From positions 1 to 28,119 of the forward strand of contig JAEZVM010000010.1 of NCBI GenBank assembly GCA_023420795.1: a stretch of 28,119 nt of DNA, given 5' to 3'. The notes below the pieces were generated by a model. It was not told where the DNA came from. It ran no database searches and saw nothing but the letters and a program-made list of their open reading frames with translations. Numbering within the stretch: the stretch's first letter is position 1; every line of letters begins with the position of its first letter. Source of the stretch: Pseudomonadota bacterium (lineage in GTDB: Bacteria > Pseudomonadota > Gammaproteobacteria > Burkholderiales > Burkholderiaceae_D). The position numbers and the translations under genes are program-made. Below, piece by piece: positions 1-7,137 of this stretch.

Positions 1-1001
1 TGCTGGAAATCGTCACCGAACCGGTCATGCGCAGCGCCGCCGAAGCAGTCGCGTATGCGAAGGCGCTGCATTCGCTGGTCGTATGGCTTGGCATCTGCGA
101 CGGCAACATGCAGGAAGGCTCGTTCCGCTGCGACGCCAACGTGTCGGTGCGGCCGGTCGGCCAGAAGGAATTCGGCACGCGCTGCGAGATCAAGAACCTG
201 AACTCGTTCCGCTTCCTCGAAGAAGCGATCAATTACGAAGTGCGGCGCCAGATCGAACTGATCGAGGACGGCGGCACGGTGGTGCAGGAAACCCGCCTGT
301 ACGATCCGGACCGCAAGGAAACACGCTCGATGCGCAGCAAGGAAGACGCGCAGGATTATCGTTACTTCCCCGACCCCGACCTGCCGCCACTGGTGATTGC
401 GCAGGGGTGGATTGAGCGCGTGAAGGCATCGATGCCGGAGTTGCCCGGCGCAATGCGCGAGCGCTTCGTGAAGGACTACGGCCTGCCGGAATACGACGCG
501 GCGGTGCTGACGCAATCGAAGGCAATGGCATCCTACTTCGAGGCCGTCGTGGCGAAGGCAGGCAAGGAGCAGGCAAAACCGGCCGCGAACTGGCTGATGG
601 GCGATGTATCTTCCACGCTGAATCGTGCAGGTGTTGATATCGCCGACGCACCGGTTAAAGCGGAACAGCTCGCGCTTCTGCTGCAGCGTATCGCAGACGG
701 CACCATCTCCAACAAGATCGCGAAGGAAGTGTTCGCCGCAATGTGGGAAGCGCCGTCCGACAAGACGACGCTGGCCGACGACATCATCGAAGCCAAGGGT
801 CTGAAGCAGATTTCAGACAGCGGCGCACTGGAAAAAATCGTGGATGAGGTCCTGGCTGCCAATGCCAAATCGGTCGAGGAATACCGCTCCGGCAAGGAGA
901 AGGCATTCAATTCGATTATCGGTCAAGCAATGAAGGCCACGAAGGGGAAGGCAAACCCAGCGCAACTGACCGAACTGCTGAAGAAAAAGCTGGCAGGCTA
1001 A
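1..1001 (+). CDS. gatB: Aspartyl/glutamyl-tRNA amidotransferase subunit B (3' part)
   Basis: The reading frame is open from base 3 to the stop at 999-1001, so the 5' end lies outside the window. GatB is the kinase/transamidase subunit of GatCAB, which converts Glu-tRNA(Gln) and Asp-tRNA(Asn) to Gln-tRNA and Asn-tRNA in the cytoplasm. Visible family landmarks are the EIVTEPVM stretch at the start, the GNMQEGSFRCDANVSVRP block, GTRCEIKNLNSFRF, and the QDYRYFPDPDLPPL segment. The C-terminal part carries the YqeY-like tail domain, ending in a lysine-rich helix. About 332 residues of the usual 480 or so are present. The gene is housekeeping and functionally unrelated to its neighbours. It ends convergently against the EPS export gene with a hairpin terminator between. 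Identification is firm. Confidence 0.97.
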   Translation, partial: LEIVTEPVMRSAAEAVAYAKALHSLVVWLGICDGNMQEGSFRCDANVSVRPVGQKEFGTRCEIKNLNSFRFLEEAINYEVRRQIELIEDGGTVVQETRLYDPDRKETRSMRSKEDAQDYRYFPDPDLPPLVIAQGWIERVKASMPELPGAMRERFVKDYGLPEYDAAVLTQSKAMASYFEAVVAKAGKEQAKPAANWLMGDVSSTLNRAGVDIADAPVKAEQLALLLQRIADGTISNKIAKEVFAAMWEAPSDKTTLADDIIEAKGLKQISDSGALEKIVDEVLAANAKSVEEYRSGKEKAFNSIIGQAMKATKGKANPAQLTELLKKKLAG

Positions 1002-1043
1002 TCAACCGGCCGCATGATCAATGCGGCTCCATCAAAAAGGAAA

Positions 1044-1069
1044 GCGCCCCTCCTTTGCAGGAGGGGCGC
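1044..1069 (-). terminator. Hairpin terminator between convergent gatB and export gene
   Basis: A perfect 10-base stem (1044-1053 with 1060-1069, extendable to 11 by a T-A pair) encloses a 4-6 base loop. On the minus strand the hairpin is followed by a T-rich run (complement of 1031-1043), so it fits best as the terminator of the minus-strand export gene ending at 1094. On the plus strand no T tract follows, so any termination of gatB here would be less canonical. Confidence 0.85.
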
Positions 1070-1093
1070 ATCGTCACTCCAAAATCCTTCACG

Positions 1094-1729
1094 TTAGAAG
1101 AAGCTCTCGGGGATGACCAGAATATCTCCCGGGCGCATGGGCATGTTCGCGGATATGTCTCCGTCGCGTATCAGGTCATGCAGCCGCACGGCGAGCTTCT
1201 GCTGCTGGCCGCTGACGGAACGAATGATGCTCGCCTTGTTACCGGAGGCGAATTCGGTCAGCCCGCCTACCGCAATCAGCACATCCATCAGTGACATGCC
1301 TTCGCGATATGGCAGCGCCTGCGGTTTGGCCGCTTGTCCGATGACGCGAATCTGCTCGCCATAGGGGCCGACAAAGCCAGTCACGGTAACCGTCACAACC
1401 GGATCCTGAATATATTTCGCCAGCGCCTTTTCAATGTCGCGCGCCAGCTCGGTGGAGGTCTTCCCGCTAGCCGGCAAATCCTCCACCAGCGGTGTAGTGA
1501 TCTTTCCATCCGGTCTGACGGGAATCGTCAGCGACACTTCCGGATGACGCCAGACCGAAATGATGACGTTGTCGCCCGGGCCGATCCGGTATTCATGCCG
1601 GTAATCTTCTTTCTGCACCTCTGTAACCGGTGAGTGAGAAGTGGCGGCGCATCCCGCGATGATGGAAAACGAAAGACTGAGCCCGAGGCATTTCAGCCAT
1701 GTCACGGCATAGGCATACAACCCGTTCAA
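1094..1729 (-). CDS. EPS export outer-membrane lipoprotein (Wza/EpsE family, XrtA-associated)
   Basis: This is a polysaccharide export protein that would form the outer-membrane export channel for the exopolysaccharide. A TTG start at 1729 is preferred (211 aa): an AGGGAG ribosome site sits 7 bases upstream, and the product then begins with a normal signal peptide ending in an IAGC lipobox, the lipidated Cys being about residue 26. The frame also opens further upstream to 1819, but that extension lacks a ribosome site and would bury the signal peptide. The Poly_export domain begins at YRIGPGDNVIISVWRHPEVS and includes the RPDG segment typical of the family. A SLBB-type domain follows (IRVIGQAAKPQALPYREG, then MSLMDVLIAVGGLTEFASG), and the protein ends with RPGDILVIPESFF. 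It is divergent from prsT and ends at a strong terminator. Family assignment is firm; the symbol epsE is used for orthologues but not asserted. Confidence 0.92.
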   Translation of the reverse strand: MNGLYAYAVTWLKCLGLSLSFSIIAGCAATSHSPVTEVQKEDYRHEYRIGPGDNVIISVWRHPEVSLTIPVRPDGKITTPLVEDLPASGKTSTELARDIEKALAKYIQDPVVTVTVTGFVGPYGEQIRVIGQAAKPQALPYREGMSLMDVLIAVGGLTEFASGNKASIIRSVSGQQQKLAVRLHDLIRDGDISANMPMRPGDILVIPESFF

Positions 1730-1859
1730 TTGGAATCTCCCTGAGAACGACAAATCGATATTGGCATTATGGTTAGACGTTGGCGGCCATTCAAAAGTTG
1801 CCAAACGGCCATGCCGCAAGTATTGCCCTCCGTTACGCCCATGCCTTGATGAATCTCAA

Positions 1860-1873
1860 CGGAAACGTTTCCG
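1860..1873. promoter_or_regulatory. 14-base perfect palindrome, LacI-family-like operator candidate
   Basis: The sequence CGGAAACGTTTCCG is a perfect dyad with a central CG. It resembles the half-site geometry of LacI/GalR-family operators such as those of Cra and PurR. It lies in the divergent intergenic region, 131 bases upstream of the export gene start and 167 bases upstream of prsT, so a bound regulator could affect both. No convincing sigma-70 or sigma-54 promoter was found for either gene in this region. The regulator is unknown and function is inference only. Confidence 0.35.
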
Positions 1874-2039
1874 GCCGCATTGCACGCCCATGCCTCGCAT
1901 AAACTCATTTCCCGATACGCGCATGTGGCATTAACAAGAAGCCCGAAATAGCACTTTGATTCCGGTGATAAAAACAGGCTCATGTCGCCAGCGGTATCAG
2001 CACATCTCAGGGACAGGTACAAATAAAAAGGACAAAGGC

Positions 2040-4817
2040 ATGCCACTCATCCAGAATAGAAAATCAGCTGCCATCGCGATGGCGTCAGGGGCGATTCTGT
2101 TTTCCGCGGCGCTGTCCGGTTGCAGTCAACAGGCAACCGCGCAGAAGCTGATGGACGATGCCACGCAATACAAGCAGAAAGGGGACAACAAAGCCGCGAT
2201 CATTCAGCTGAAGAACGTGCTGCAGGAAAATCCGGAGGACCATGAGGCACGCTATTTGCTGGGTACGCTCTATAGCGATACAGGCGATCCGCAGTCCGCT
2301 GAAAAGGAGCTCCGCAAAGCCATCAGCCTCGGCGTAAGCGCGGCCAGAGCCCTGCCGGCATTGGCAAAGGCATTGCTCATGCAAGGCCAGTTCCAGAAAG
2401 TTCTGGATGAGACTCAGTCGCTGACGCAAGACGATCCCGAAATATCCATCTTGCGCGGCAGTGCCTATCTAGGGCTCGGCCAACAAGCACAAGCAAGGGA
2501 TGCGTTTGAGCGCGCACGCAAGAACAACCCCGATCATCCCGAAGCGCTGGTTGGCCTGGCCAAGCATGCTGTCGCCGAAAAAGACATTGAAACCGCGACG
2601 AAATTGTCCGAGCAGGCAGTTGAAAAAAATCCGACGAATATCGACGCATGGCTCTTTAAAGGCGATCTGTCACGCGCTCAAGGGAAGACCGATTCCGCGC
2701 TAGCCGCCTACAGCCAGGTGCTTCAGTTAAAAACAGACCATGCAGCAGCGCGCATTGCAAAAGCTTCCATCGAAATCGGCATGGGCAAATTCGATGATGC
2801 GAAGGCGGATATTGCCGTTGCACGAAAGGCCAGCCCGAACGGCCTGATGGTTCATTACACGCAGGCCCTGCTCGACTTCAGGCAACGCAACTTCACCGCT
2901 GCGATGGAATCGTTGCAGCAAGTCTTGCGTGCGGCCCCGGACCATATGCCGAGCGTGTTGCTGGCCGGCGCGGTGCAATTCGATCTCGGCGCAACTCAGC
3001 AGGCCGAACAGCATTTGAGGAAATACCTGGAAAAAAACCCGGGCGATCTGTTCGCGCGAAAACTGCTGGCGACCACGTTGCTCAAGAACGGCGATACGCA
3101 GCGTGCTGTCAGCGTCCTTGCCGACGCACCAGCTGAAGCGGCGAAGGATATGCAATTGCTTGTGCTTGCGGGGGAATCCCACATGCAGGCGAAAGACTTC
3201 AAGAAGGCAGCCGAGTACTTCGAGAAGGCGAGCACGCTCGCGCCGCAGAATGCGATGATCCATACAGCGCTTGGCAGAAGCCAGATGGAACAAGGCGACA
3301 ATGCGCGCGCCGCTGCGGAACTCGAAAAGGCGATCAGTCTGGACCCCAAATCGCCGCAAGCCGGCTTCATGCTGGTCCTGACTCATCTTCGCCAGAAAAA
3401 CTATGACAAGGCACTTGCCGTAGTGAAGACGCTGGAGGAAGCCCAACCCAAGGACCCGCATGTTCACAATTTAAAAGGCGCCGTCCACTTGGCCAAAAAG
3501 GATGTCTCTGCCGCGCGCGCGAGCTTTGAGCGTGCTCTCTCCGTGCAGCCGGGGAACTTCCCCGCCATCACCAATCTGGCTCAGCTCGACATGCAGGAGA
3601 AAAAACCGGAGTCGGCGAAGAAGCGGTTCCAAGCACTCTTGGAAATCGACAAAAAGAATGCACAAGCCATGGCAGGCATTGCCGGCATCGCGCTGTCGCA
3701 AGGAAAACAGGACGAAGCCACCGTCTGGCTCGAACGTGCCAGCAGCGAGAATCCGGATGCGCTCCAGCCTGCCCTGCTTCTGGCGGCACACTATGTTCGT
3801 GTGGATCAGAAGCAGAAGGCTCTTGTCCTCGCACAAAAAGTTCAGGTAGCTCACCCCGGCAATCCGGAAGCGCTCGGCGCCCTCGCACAAGTCCAGCTCG
3901 CCAATAACGATCGGGCTGCTGCACTGGACAGCTATGGCAAGCTGGCGTTGCTGAGTCCCGACTCCGCTCAGGTCCATTATCGTATCGCCACGCTTCACAT
4001 GGCTATGCAGAATCAGCCTGCGGCTGCAGGCGCCTTAAAGAAGGCGCTCTCCTTGAAACCGGATTATCTTGAAGCGCAGCTTGCACAAGCCGGGCTGGAA
4101 GTCGGCAAGGGTAATCATGCACAAGCGCTATCCATCGCCAAGCTGATTCAGCGGCAGCATGAAAAATCGCCTGCCGGCCATGTACTGGAAGGCGATGTGC
4201 TGATGGCGCAAAAGAAGCCAGCATCGGCAACCCCGGCTTATGAGCGGGCTTTCGCACTTAACAAGAACGGCGCACTTCTCGTGAAATTGCATGCCTCGCT
4301 CAGCCAGTCTGGCAAAGAGAAGGAAGCCGACTCCCGCCTGACCAAATGGCTCGATGAGCATCCGAGCGATACGCCCGCCCAGTTGTATCTCGCAACGGTT
4401 CACCTGATGAGCGGACGGCATGCCGCCGCCGCCAAGCGTTTCCAGATCGTGATACAGCATGACCCGAAGAACGTCCCTGCACTCAACAACTTGGCGTGGG
4501 CCTACCATCAGGAAAAGAAGCCCCAGGCGCTCGAATACGCGGAAAAAGCCCACCAGATCGATGCAGACAATCCAGCTGTTCTCGATACGCTCGGATGGAT
4601 ACTGGTCGAGCAAGAAAACATAACGCGCGGCCTGCCGCTCCTGCAAAAGGCCGCATCGCTCGCGCCGGACGCGATGGACATTCGTTATCACTTCGTGCTC
4701 GGGCTGGTCAAATCAGGCGATAAAGCGCAAGCGCGCAAGGAGCTCGAACAATTGCTTGCAACCGGAAAGGATTTCTTGAAGATCGCCGAAGCGCGTGCCT
4801 TGCTGCAGCAGTTATAA
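2040..4817 (+). CDS. prsT: XrtA/PEP-CTERM system TPR-repeat lipoprotein PrsT
   Basis: This 925-aa protein has a signal peptide ending in the lipobox LSGC (Cys28), followed by almost uninterrupted tetratricopeptide repeats to the C-terminus. The repeats show recurrent patterns such as A..LLGTLY, A...LEKAI.L.P and NNLAW. The length (about 900) and lipoprotein-plus-TPR layout match PrsT (TIGR02917), whose phylogenetic profile tracks PEP-CTERM genes. Its role is thought to be periplasmic scaffolding for polysaccharide or PEP-CTERM export; no enzyme motif is visible. ATG 2040 is chosen over the longer in-frame ATG at 1956 because an AAGGAC ribosome site precedes it and the signal peptide starts there. 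It is transcribed divergently from the export gene. A 12-base inverted repeat directly follows the stop and may terminate it. Confidence 0.92.
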   Translation: MPLIQNRKSAAIAMASGAILFSAALSGCSQQATAQKLMDDATQYKQKGDNKAAIIQLKNVLQENPEDHEARYLLGTLYSDTGDPQSAEKELRKAISLGVSAARALPALAKALLMQGQFQKVLDETQSLTQDDPEISILRGSAYLGLGQQAQARDAFERARKNNPDHPEALVGLAKHAVAEKDIETATKLSEQAVEKNPTNIDAWLFKGDLSRAQGKTDSALAAYSQVLQLKTDHAAARIAKASIEIGMGKFDDAKADIAVARKASPNGLMVHYTQALLDFRQRNFTAAMESLQQVLRAAPDHMPSVLLAGAVQFDLGATQQAEQHLRKYLEKNPGDLFARKLLATTLLKNGDTQRAVSVLADAPAEAAKDMQLLVLAGESHMQAKDFKKAAEYFEKASTLAPQNAMIHTALGRSQMEQGDNARAAAELEKAISLDPKSPQAGFMLVLTHLRQKNYDKALAVVKTLEEAQPKDPHVHNLKGAVHLAKKDVSAARASFERALSVQPGNFPAITNLAQLDMQEKKPESAKKRFQALLEIDKKNAQAMAGIAGIALSQGKQDEATVWLERASSENPDALQPALLLAAHYVRVDQKQKALVLAQKVQVAHPGNPEALGALAQVQLANNDRAAALDSYGKLALLSPDSAQVHYRIATLHMAMQNQPAAAGALKKALSLKPDYLEAQLAQAGLEVGKGNHAQALSIAKLIQRQHEKSPAGHVLEGDVLMAQKKPASATPAYERAFALNKNGALLVKLHASLSQSGKEKEADSRLTKWLDEHPSDTPAQLYLATVHLMSGRHAAAAKRFQIVIQHDPKNVPALNNLAWAYHQEKKPQALEYAEKAHQIDADNPAVLDTLGWILVEQENITRGLPLLQKAASLAPDAMDIRYHFVLGLVKSGDKAQARKELEQLLATGKDFLKIAEARALLQQL

Positions 4818-4828
4818 GGCTCAAATAA

Positions 4829-4873
4829 GCAGGTGTCGAATTAATTTACAAACACCACAAGTTCGACACCTGC
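4829..4873. repeat. 12-base perfect inverted repeat (terminator or enhancer-binding site)
   Basis: GCAGGTGTCGAA (4829-4840) is repeated in inverted orientation as TTCGACACCTGC (4862-4873), with 21 bases between. It begins 11 bases after the prsT stop and is followed by a loosely T-rich stretch (4875-4885), so it can be read as the prsT terminator. It also sits about 53-97 bases upstream of the sigma-54 GG element at 4926, where enhancer-binding proteins commonly bind. The TCGACAC core recurs at 6062-6068, upstream of the second sigma-54 promoter. Both roles are possible. Confidence 0.6.
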
Positions 4874-4893
4874 CTCATCTCTTTTTCGCCTCT

Positions 4894-4940
4894 AAGCCTT
4901 TGTTTTTACTAAAAGTTGGCAAGATGGCATACATATTGCC
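4894..4940 (+). promoter_or_regulatory. Sigma-54 (-24/-12) promoter and PEP-CTERM box of first substrate gene
   Basis: TGGCAT (4925-4930), five bases, then TTGC (4936-4939) gives GG and GC dinucleotides separated by exactly 10 bases, as sigma-54 requires. The expected transcript start is near 4951, leaving a leader of about 88 bases. The block 4894-4914 aligns with 6086-6106 upstream of the second substrate gene (16 of 20 positions, one gap). An inverted TTGGCAA/TTGCCAA pair (4916-4922, 4936-4942) overlaps the promoter. Haft and colleagues described a shared sigma-54-containing site upstream of proteobacterial PEP-CTERM genes, tied to the regulator PrsR. Confidence 0.82.
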
Positions 4941-5038
4941 AAGGTGAAGGCGTAGTTCCCGGAAATTCCTAACGATTTCCAGATAAGTAGTGAATGACTT
5001 TGAATTCGGCCCTTCCCTTTCTTTTGGAGTATTTGATT

Positions 5039-5797
5039 ATGAGACTTAAAAAACTGCTTCCCGCTTTAGGCCTCGCTGCAGGCCTGGTGATGGGAGCGAA
5101 TGCATTCGCCGCCCCGATCAATGCCAATAATGCGCGGCCGATCCCGATCGGCCTCAGCGCCGAAACGACAATGCAGCAGATTCTTGACCAAGTGTTTACG
5201 CCTGGCAGTGTCAGCGCCATCAATGATCAGCAGAGTGCTGGCATGTGGGGTTCATCCAGTCCGGTATTCCCCACTGTCACCCCGGTGCTGTCTTTTGAAT
5301 TCTCGGCCAATGCCGGCACAAATAGCCTGGGTCTCTGGGCAGGCACGGACACCAGCTCTGTCGTTACACGCACTCTCTTCAACGGCACCGCAAGCCTCGG
5401 CACGCGCGCAACAATTGCTTGGACCGACGCGGATTCCGGCGTTATCGTCCGGATTGGCGGCAATCCTGGAGATGTGGTTGAAGGTGCATTTACAGGCATT
5501 CCGTGGTCGAGCTTCGGCTTCTTCCTCAGCGGCCCTGGAACAGGCGGCAACAATTTCTACACCGCTGATCAGCTGAATGGAGGCAATGCCTATTCTCTGG
5601 CTTATCGTGGAGCCGGCGTTAACGGCACGAACTGGGTGATCGGATTCGAGGATTCTGTCGGCGACAGAGACTTCCAGGATTTGGTGATCCGGGTTGAAAG
5701 CGTTGTCGCAGCCGTTCCCGAGCCTGCAACATTACTGCTCCTCGGTGCAGGCCTGTTGGGTTTTGGCGGCCTCGCAAAACGGCGCCGCTCTGCCTGA
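5039..5797 (+). CDS. PEP-CTERM sorting-domain protein with DUF4114-like region
   Basis: This 252-aa secreted protein is a likely substrate of the exosortase encoded in this locus. It has a signal peptide (residues 1-25, ending ANAFA), a low-complexity exported body, and a classic C-terminal PEP-CTERM tripartite signal: PEP at 227-229, a hydrophobic glycine-rich helix, and the basic tail KRRRSA. Residues 200-219 (IGFEDSVGDRDFQDLVIRV) resemble the acidic motif of DUF4114 domains, with Asp residues that could bind calcium. ATG 5039 is chosen because GGAG lies nine bases upstream and the signal peptide begins there; an upstream in-frame ATG at 4994 is rejected. It is a single-gene unit with its own sigma-54 promoter and its own terminator. 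The molecular function of the mature protein is unknown. Confidence 0.9.
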   Translation: MRLKKLLPALGLAAGLVMGANAFAAPINANNARPIPIGLSAETTMQQILDQVFTPGSVSAINDQQSAGMWGSSSPVFPTVTPVLSFEFSANAGTNSLGLWAGTDTSSVVTRTLFNGTASLGTRATIAWTDADSGVIVRIGGNPGDVVEGAFTGIPWSSFGFFLSGPGTGGNNFYTADQLNGGNAYSLAYRGAGVNGTNWVIGFEDSVGDRDFQDLVIRVESVVAAVPEPATLLLLGAGLLGFGGLAKRRRSA

Positions 5798-5824
5798 GCA
5801 AAAAATAGATTTAACTTGCATTGA

Positions 5825-5850
5825 CAGCGGCCTTCGAGCCGCTGTTTTTT
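5825..5850 (+). terminator. Rho-independent terminator after first PEP-CTERM gene
   Basis: CAGCGGC (5825-5831) pairs with GCCGCTG (5838-5844) around a 6-base loop, followed directly by six T residues. It starts 28 bases after the stop codon, which isolates this gene as its own transcript. Confidence 0.9.
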
Positions 5851-6085
5851 ATGCATGCGAGCGATCAAAAGAGCGGCGAACGAATCGCACCTGACAAGAA
5901 TGGAGATATGCGGATGTCTTTCTGCGACAGGATGGCTCAGTTTAGCAAATGCTGAATGGAAGGTCTCAGTGCATTAAAACTAGAAATTGCTCTCCCTACC
6001 TATTCGCGACTTCCTTTCTTCGTCTTCACTTCGCAGCGTCAGGTTTTTTTACAGAAATCCATCGACACAATATTTTCTTCTTACA
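5851..6085. other. Gene-free AT-rich upstream region of second PEP-CTERM gene
   Basis: No convincing gene is seen between the terminator at 5850 and the promoter of the next gene. An in-frame upstream extension (ATG 5956) reads into the second PEP-CTERM gene, but it has no ribosome site and would place about 78 residues before a good signal peptide. The stretch contains a TCGACAC element (6062-6068) and a weaker GCAGCGTC (6033-6040) in opposite orientation, reminiscent of the inverted repeat upstream of the first PEP-CTERM gene. A large upstream region is typical of PEP-CTERM genes. Confidence 0.5.
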
Positions 6086-6130
6086 AAGCATTGTTTTCAT
6101 TAGAAATATTTCATTGGCACATTTGTTGCA
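6086..6130 (+). promoter_or_regulatory. Sigma-54 (-24/-12) promoter and PEP-CTERM box of second substrate gene
   Basis: TGGCAC (6115-6120), five bases, TTGCA (6126-6130) is a consensus sigma-54 promoter with GG and GC 10 bases apart. The predicted transcript start is near 6141, giving a leader of about 49 bases before ATG 6190. The AT-rich block at 6086-6106 aligns with 4894-4914 at nearly the same distance (29 versus 31 bases) from the TGGC element. This supports control by one enhancer-binding protein, by family knowledge PrsR, which is not encoded here. Confidence 0.9.
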
Positions 6131-6189
6131 AAACGATTATGTGGATCATCCACTTCTTATTTGAGTGCCTACTTTTTAAAGAGAAAACA

Positions 6190-6924
6190 ATGAAAATTTC
6201 CAAACTCCTTTCCACACTGCTCGCGGCAGCCCTGACGCTAGCGGCCAGTGCAGCAAGTGCAACCGTTCTAACGGTCTATAACGATTTTGACGGAGGGCTG
6301 GCCAATTTCAATAGTACGGTTGTAGCGGCAGGCGGCAGCGCCACGCATGACAACTGGAACAACCTGCCTTCTGGAAACAACATCGTCCGGCCCGACTACA
6401 CGCTCGCCCAGAACGATGGCAGTTATATGAACCCGTCTGTCTATAGCTTGTACAACTCTTCGCCCAATCGCACCACCAGCGGCGATGTCGTAAGCATCAA
6501 TCCTTATGGCTCTTCAGGTATTGGAGCAAAAGAGAGCGGCGTGACGCTGACGTTCAACGCTCCCATCAATGCAATCGGCTTTGAGGTAGGGGACTGGGCT
6601 ACCTGTTGTCAGCCCTCGGATCTATACATTTCCTTCGACAACGGCGCACCGATCCTGGTCGCTCATTCCGCGGTTTTCGGTGACGGTTTTCTGACCAACG
6701 GCGGCGCCGGGGTTTTCGTGGCGGCATTTGACGATACCGGGGACTTCACGACTGTCCAGTTCTGGGGAGACGGTATCGGTGAAGTGTTGCATTTCGGCGG
6801 CACCATTCACTACGCGCTGCTGGATCAAGGCAGCTTGCCGCCATTACCGGAGCCTGCCACGCTGGCATTGATGGGCTTGGGCCTGCTGGGAGTCCGCTTC
6901 TCCCGCCGTAACAGTAAGGCTTGA
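6190..6924 (+). CDS. PEP-CTERM sorting-domain protein, unknown function
   Basis: This is a 244-aa exported protein with a signal peptide (about residues 1-24, ending ASAASA) and a beta-rich mature body. Its C-terminal signal has PEP at 220-222, then a hydrophobic Leu/Gly helix and the basic tail RFSRRNSKA. The middle has a GVTLTF..PINAIGFEVGDW segment, a pattern often seen in PEP-CTERM proteins with a beta-sandwich, and a vicinal Cys-Cys pair within WATCCQPSD, the only cysteines in the mature part. ATG 6190 is chosen because the signal peptide starts there; the ribosome site is only moderate (AAGAGA). It stands alone between its sigma-54 promoter and a terminator. It shares little sequence with the first PEP-CTERM protein outside the sorting signal. 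Confidence 0.88.
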   Translation: MKISKLLSTLLAAALTLAASAASATVLTVYNDFDGGLANFNSTVVAAGGSATHDNWNNLPSGNNIVRPDYTLAQNDGSYMNPSVYSLYNSSPNRTTSGDVVSINPYGSSGIGAKESGVTLTFNAPINAIGFEVGDWATCCQPSDLYISFDNGAPILVAHSAVFGDGFLTNGGAGVFVAAFDDTGDFTTVQFWGDGIGEVLHFGGTIHYALLDQGSLPPLPEPATLALMGLGLLGVRFSRRNSKA

Positions 6925-6946
6925 GATCTATCGCTTTTCTTATGCG

Positions 6947-6974
6947 GAGGGGCATGTTGGAATGCCCCTCTTTT
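6947..6974 (+). terminator. Rho-independent terminator after second PEP-CTERM gene
   Basis: GAGGGGCAT (6947-6955) pairs with ATGCCCCTC (6962-6970) around a 6-base loop, followed by TTTT. It lies 22 bases after the stop and separates the PEP-CTERM gene from the chain-length/kinase operon. Confidence 0.9.
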
Positions 6975-7021
6975 CGCAGCACACGGGCGAAATCGCTCGG
7001 GATGACGCTGCCATTGTTCCG

Positions 7022-7051
7022 TTGACAAACATCAATTCTTACAATTTGGAT
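7022..7051 (+). promoter_or_regulatory. Possible sigma-70 promoter for the chain-length/kinase operon
   Basis: A consensus TTGACA lies at 7022-7027, in the only gap between the upstream terminator and the operon start at 7138. The best TATAAT-like hexamer, TACAAT at 7040-7045, is only 12 bases downstream. At 18 bases spacing only TTGGAT (7046-7051) is found. A promoter is expected here because of the terminator upstream, but the exact elements are uncertain. No sigma-54 match was seen in this gap. Confidence 0.3.
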
Positions 7052-7137
7052 ACAAGTAACCTTGGTGAGCTCAAGAATCAACCAGAAACATTGCCGTCGC
7101 GAAATGCTACAGCAACCACTCCGGAGCGCTCACCAAG

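Noticed and set aside
1740..2039. Sigma-54-like TGGC/TTGC motifs between the export gene and prsT
   Set aside because: TGGC and TTGC words occur on both strands, but none has GG and GC 10 bases apart; I did not call a promoter.
2727..3467. 246-aa minus-strand open frame inside prsT
   Set aside because: It lies entirely within the long TPR gene, has no family resemblance and no ribosome site, and reflects the GC-rich codon bias of the real gene.
5956..6189. Upstream extension of the second PEP-CTERM gene
   Set aside because: It contains the sigma-54 promoter and would bury the signal peptide; no ribosome site.
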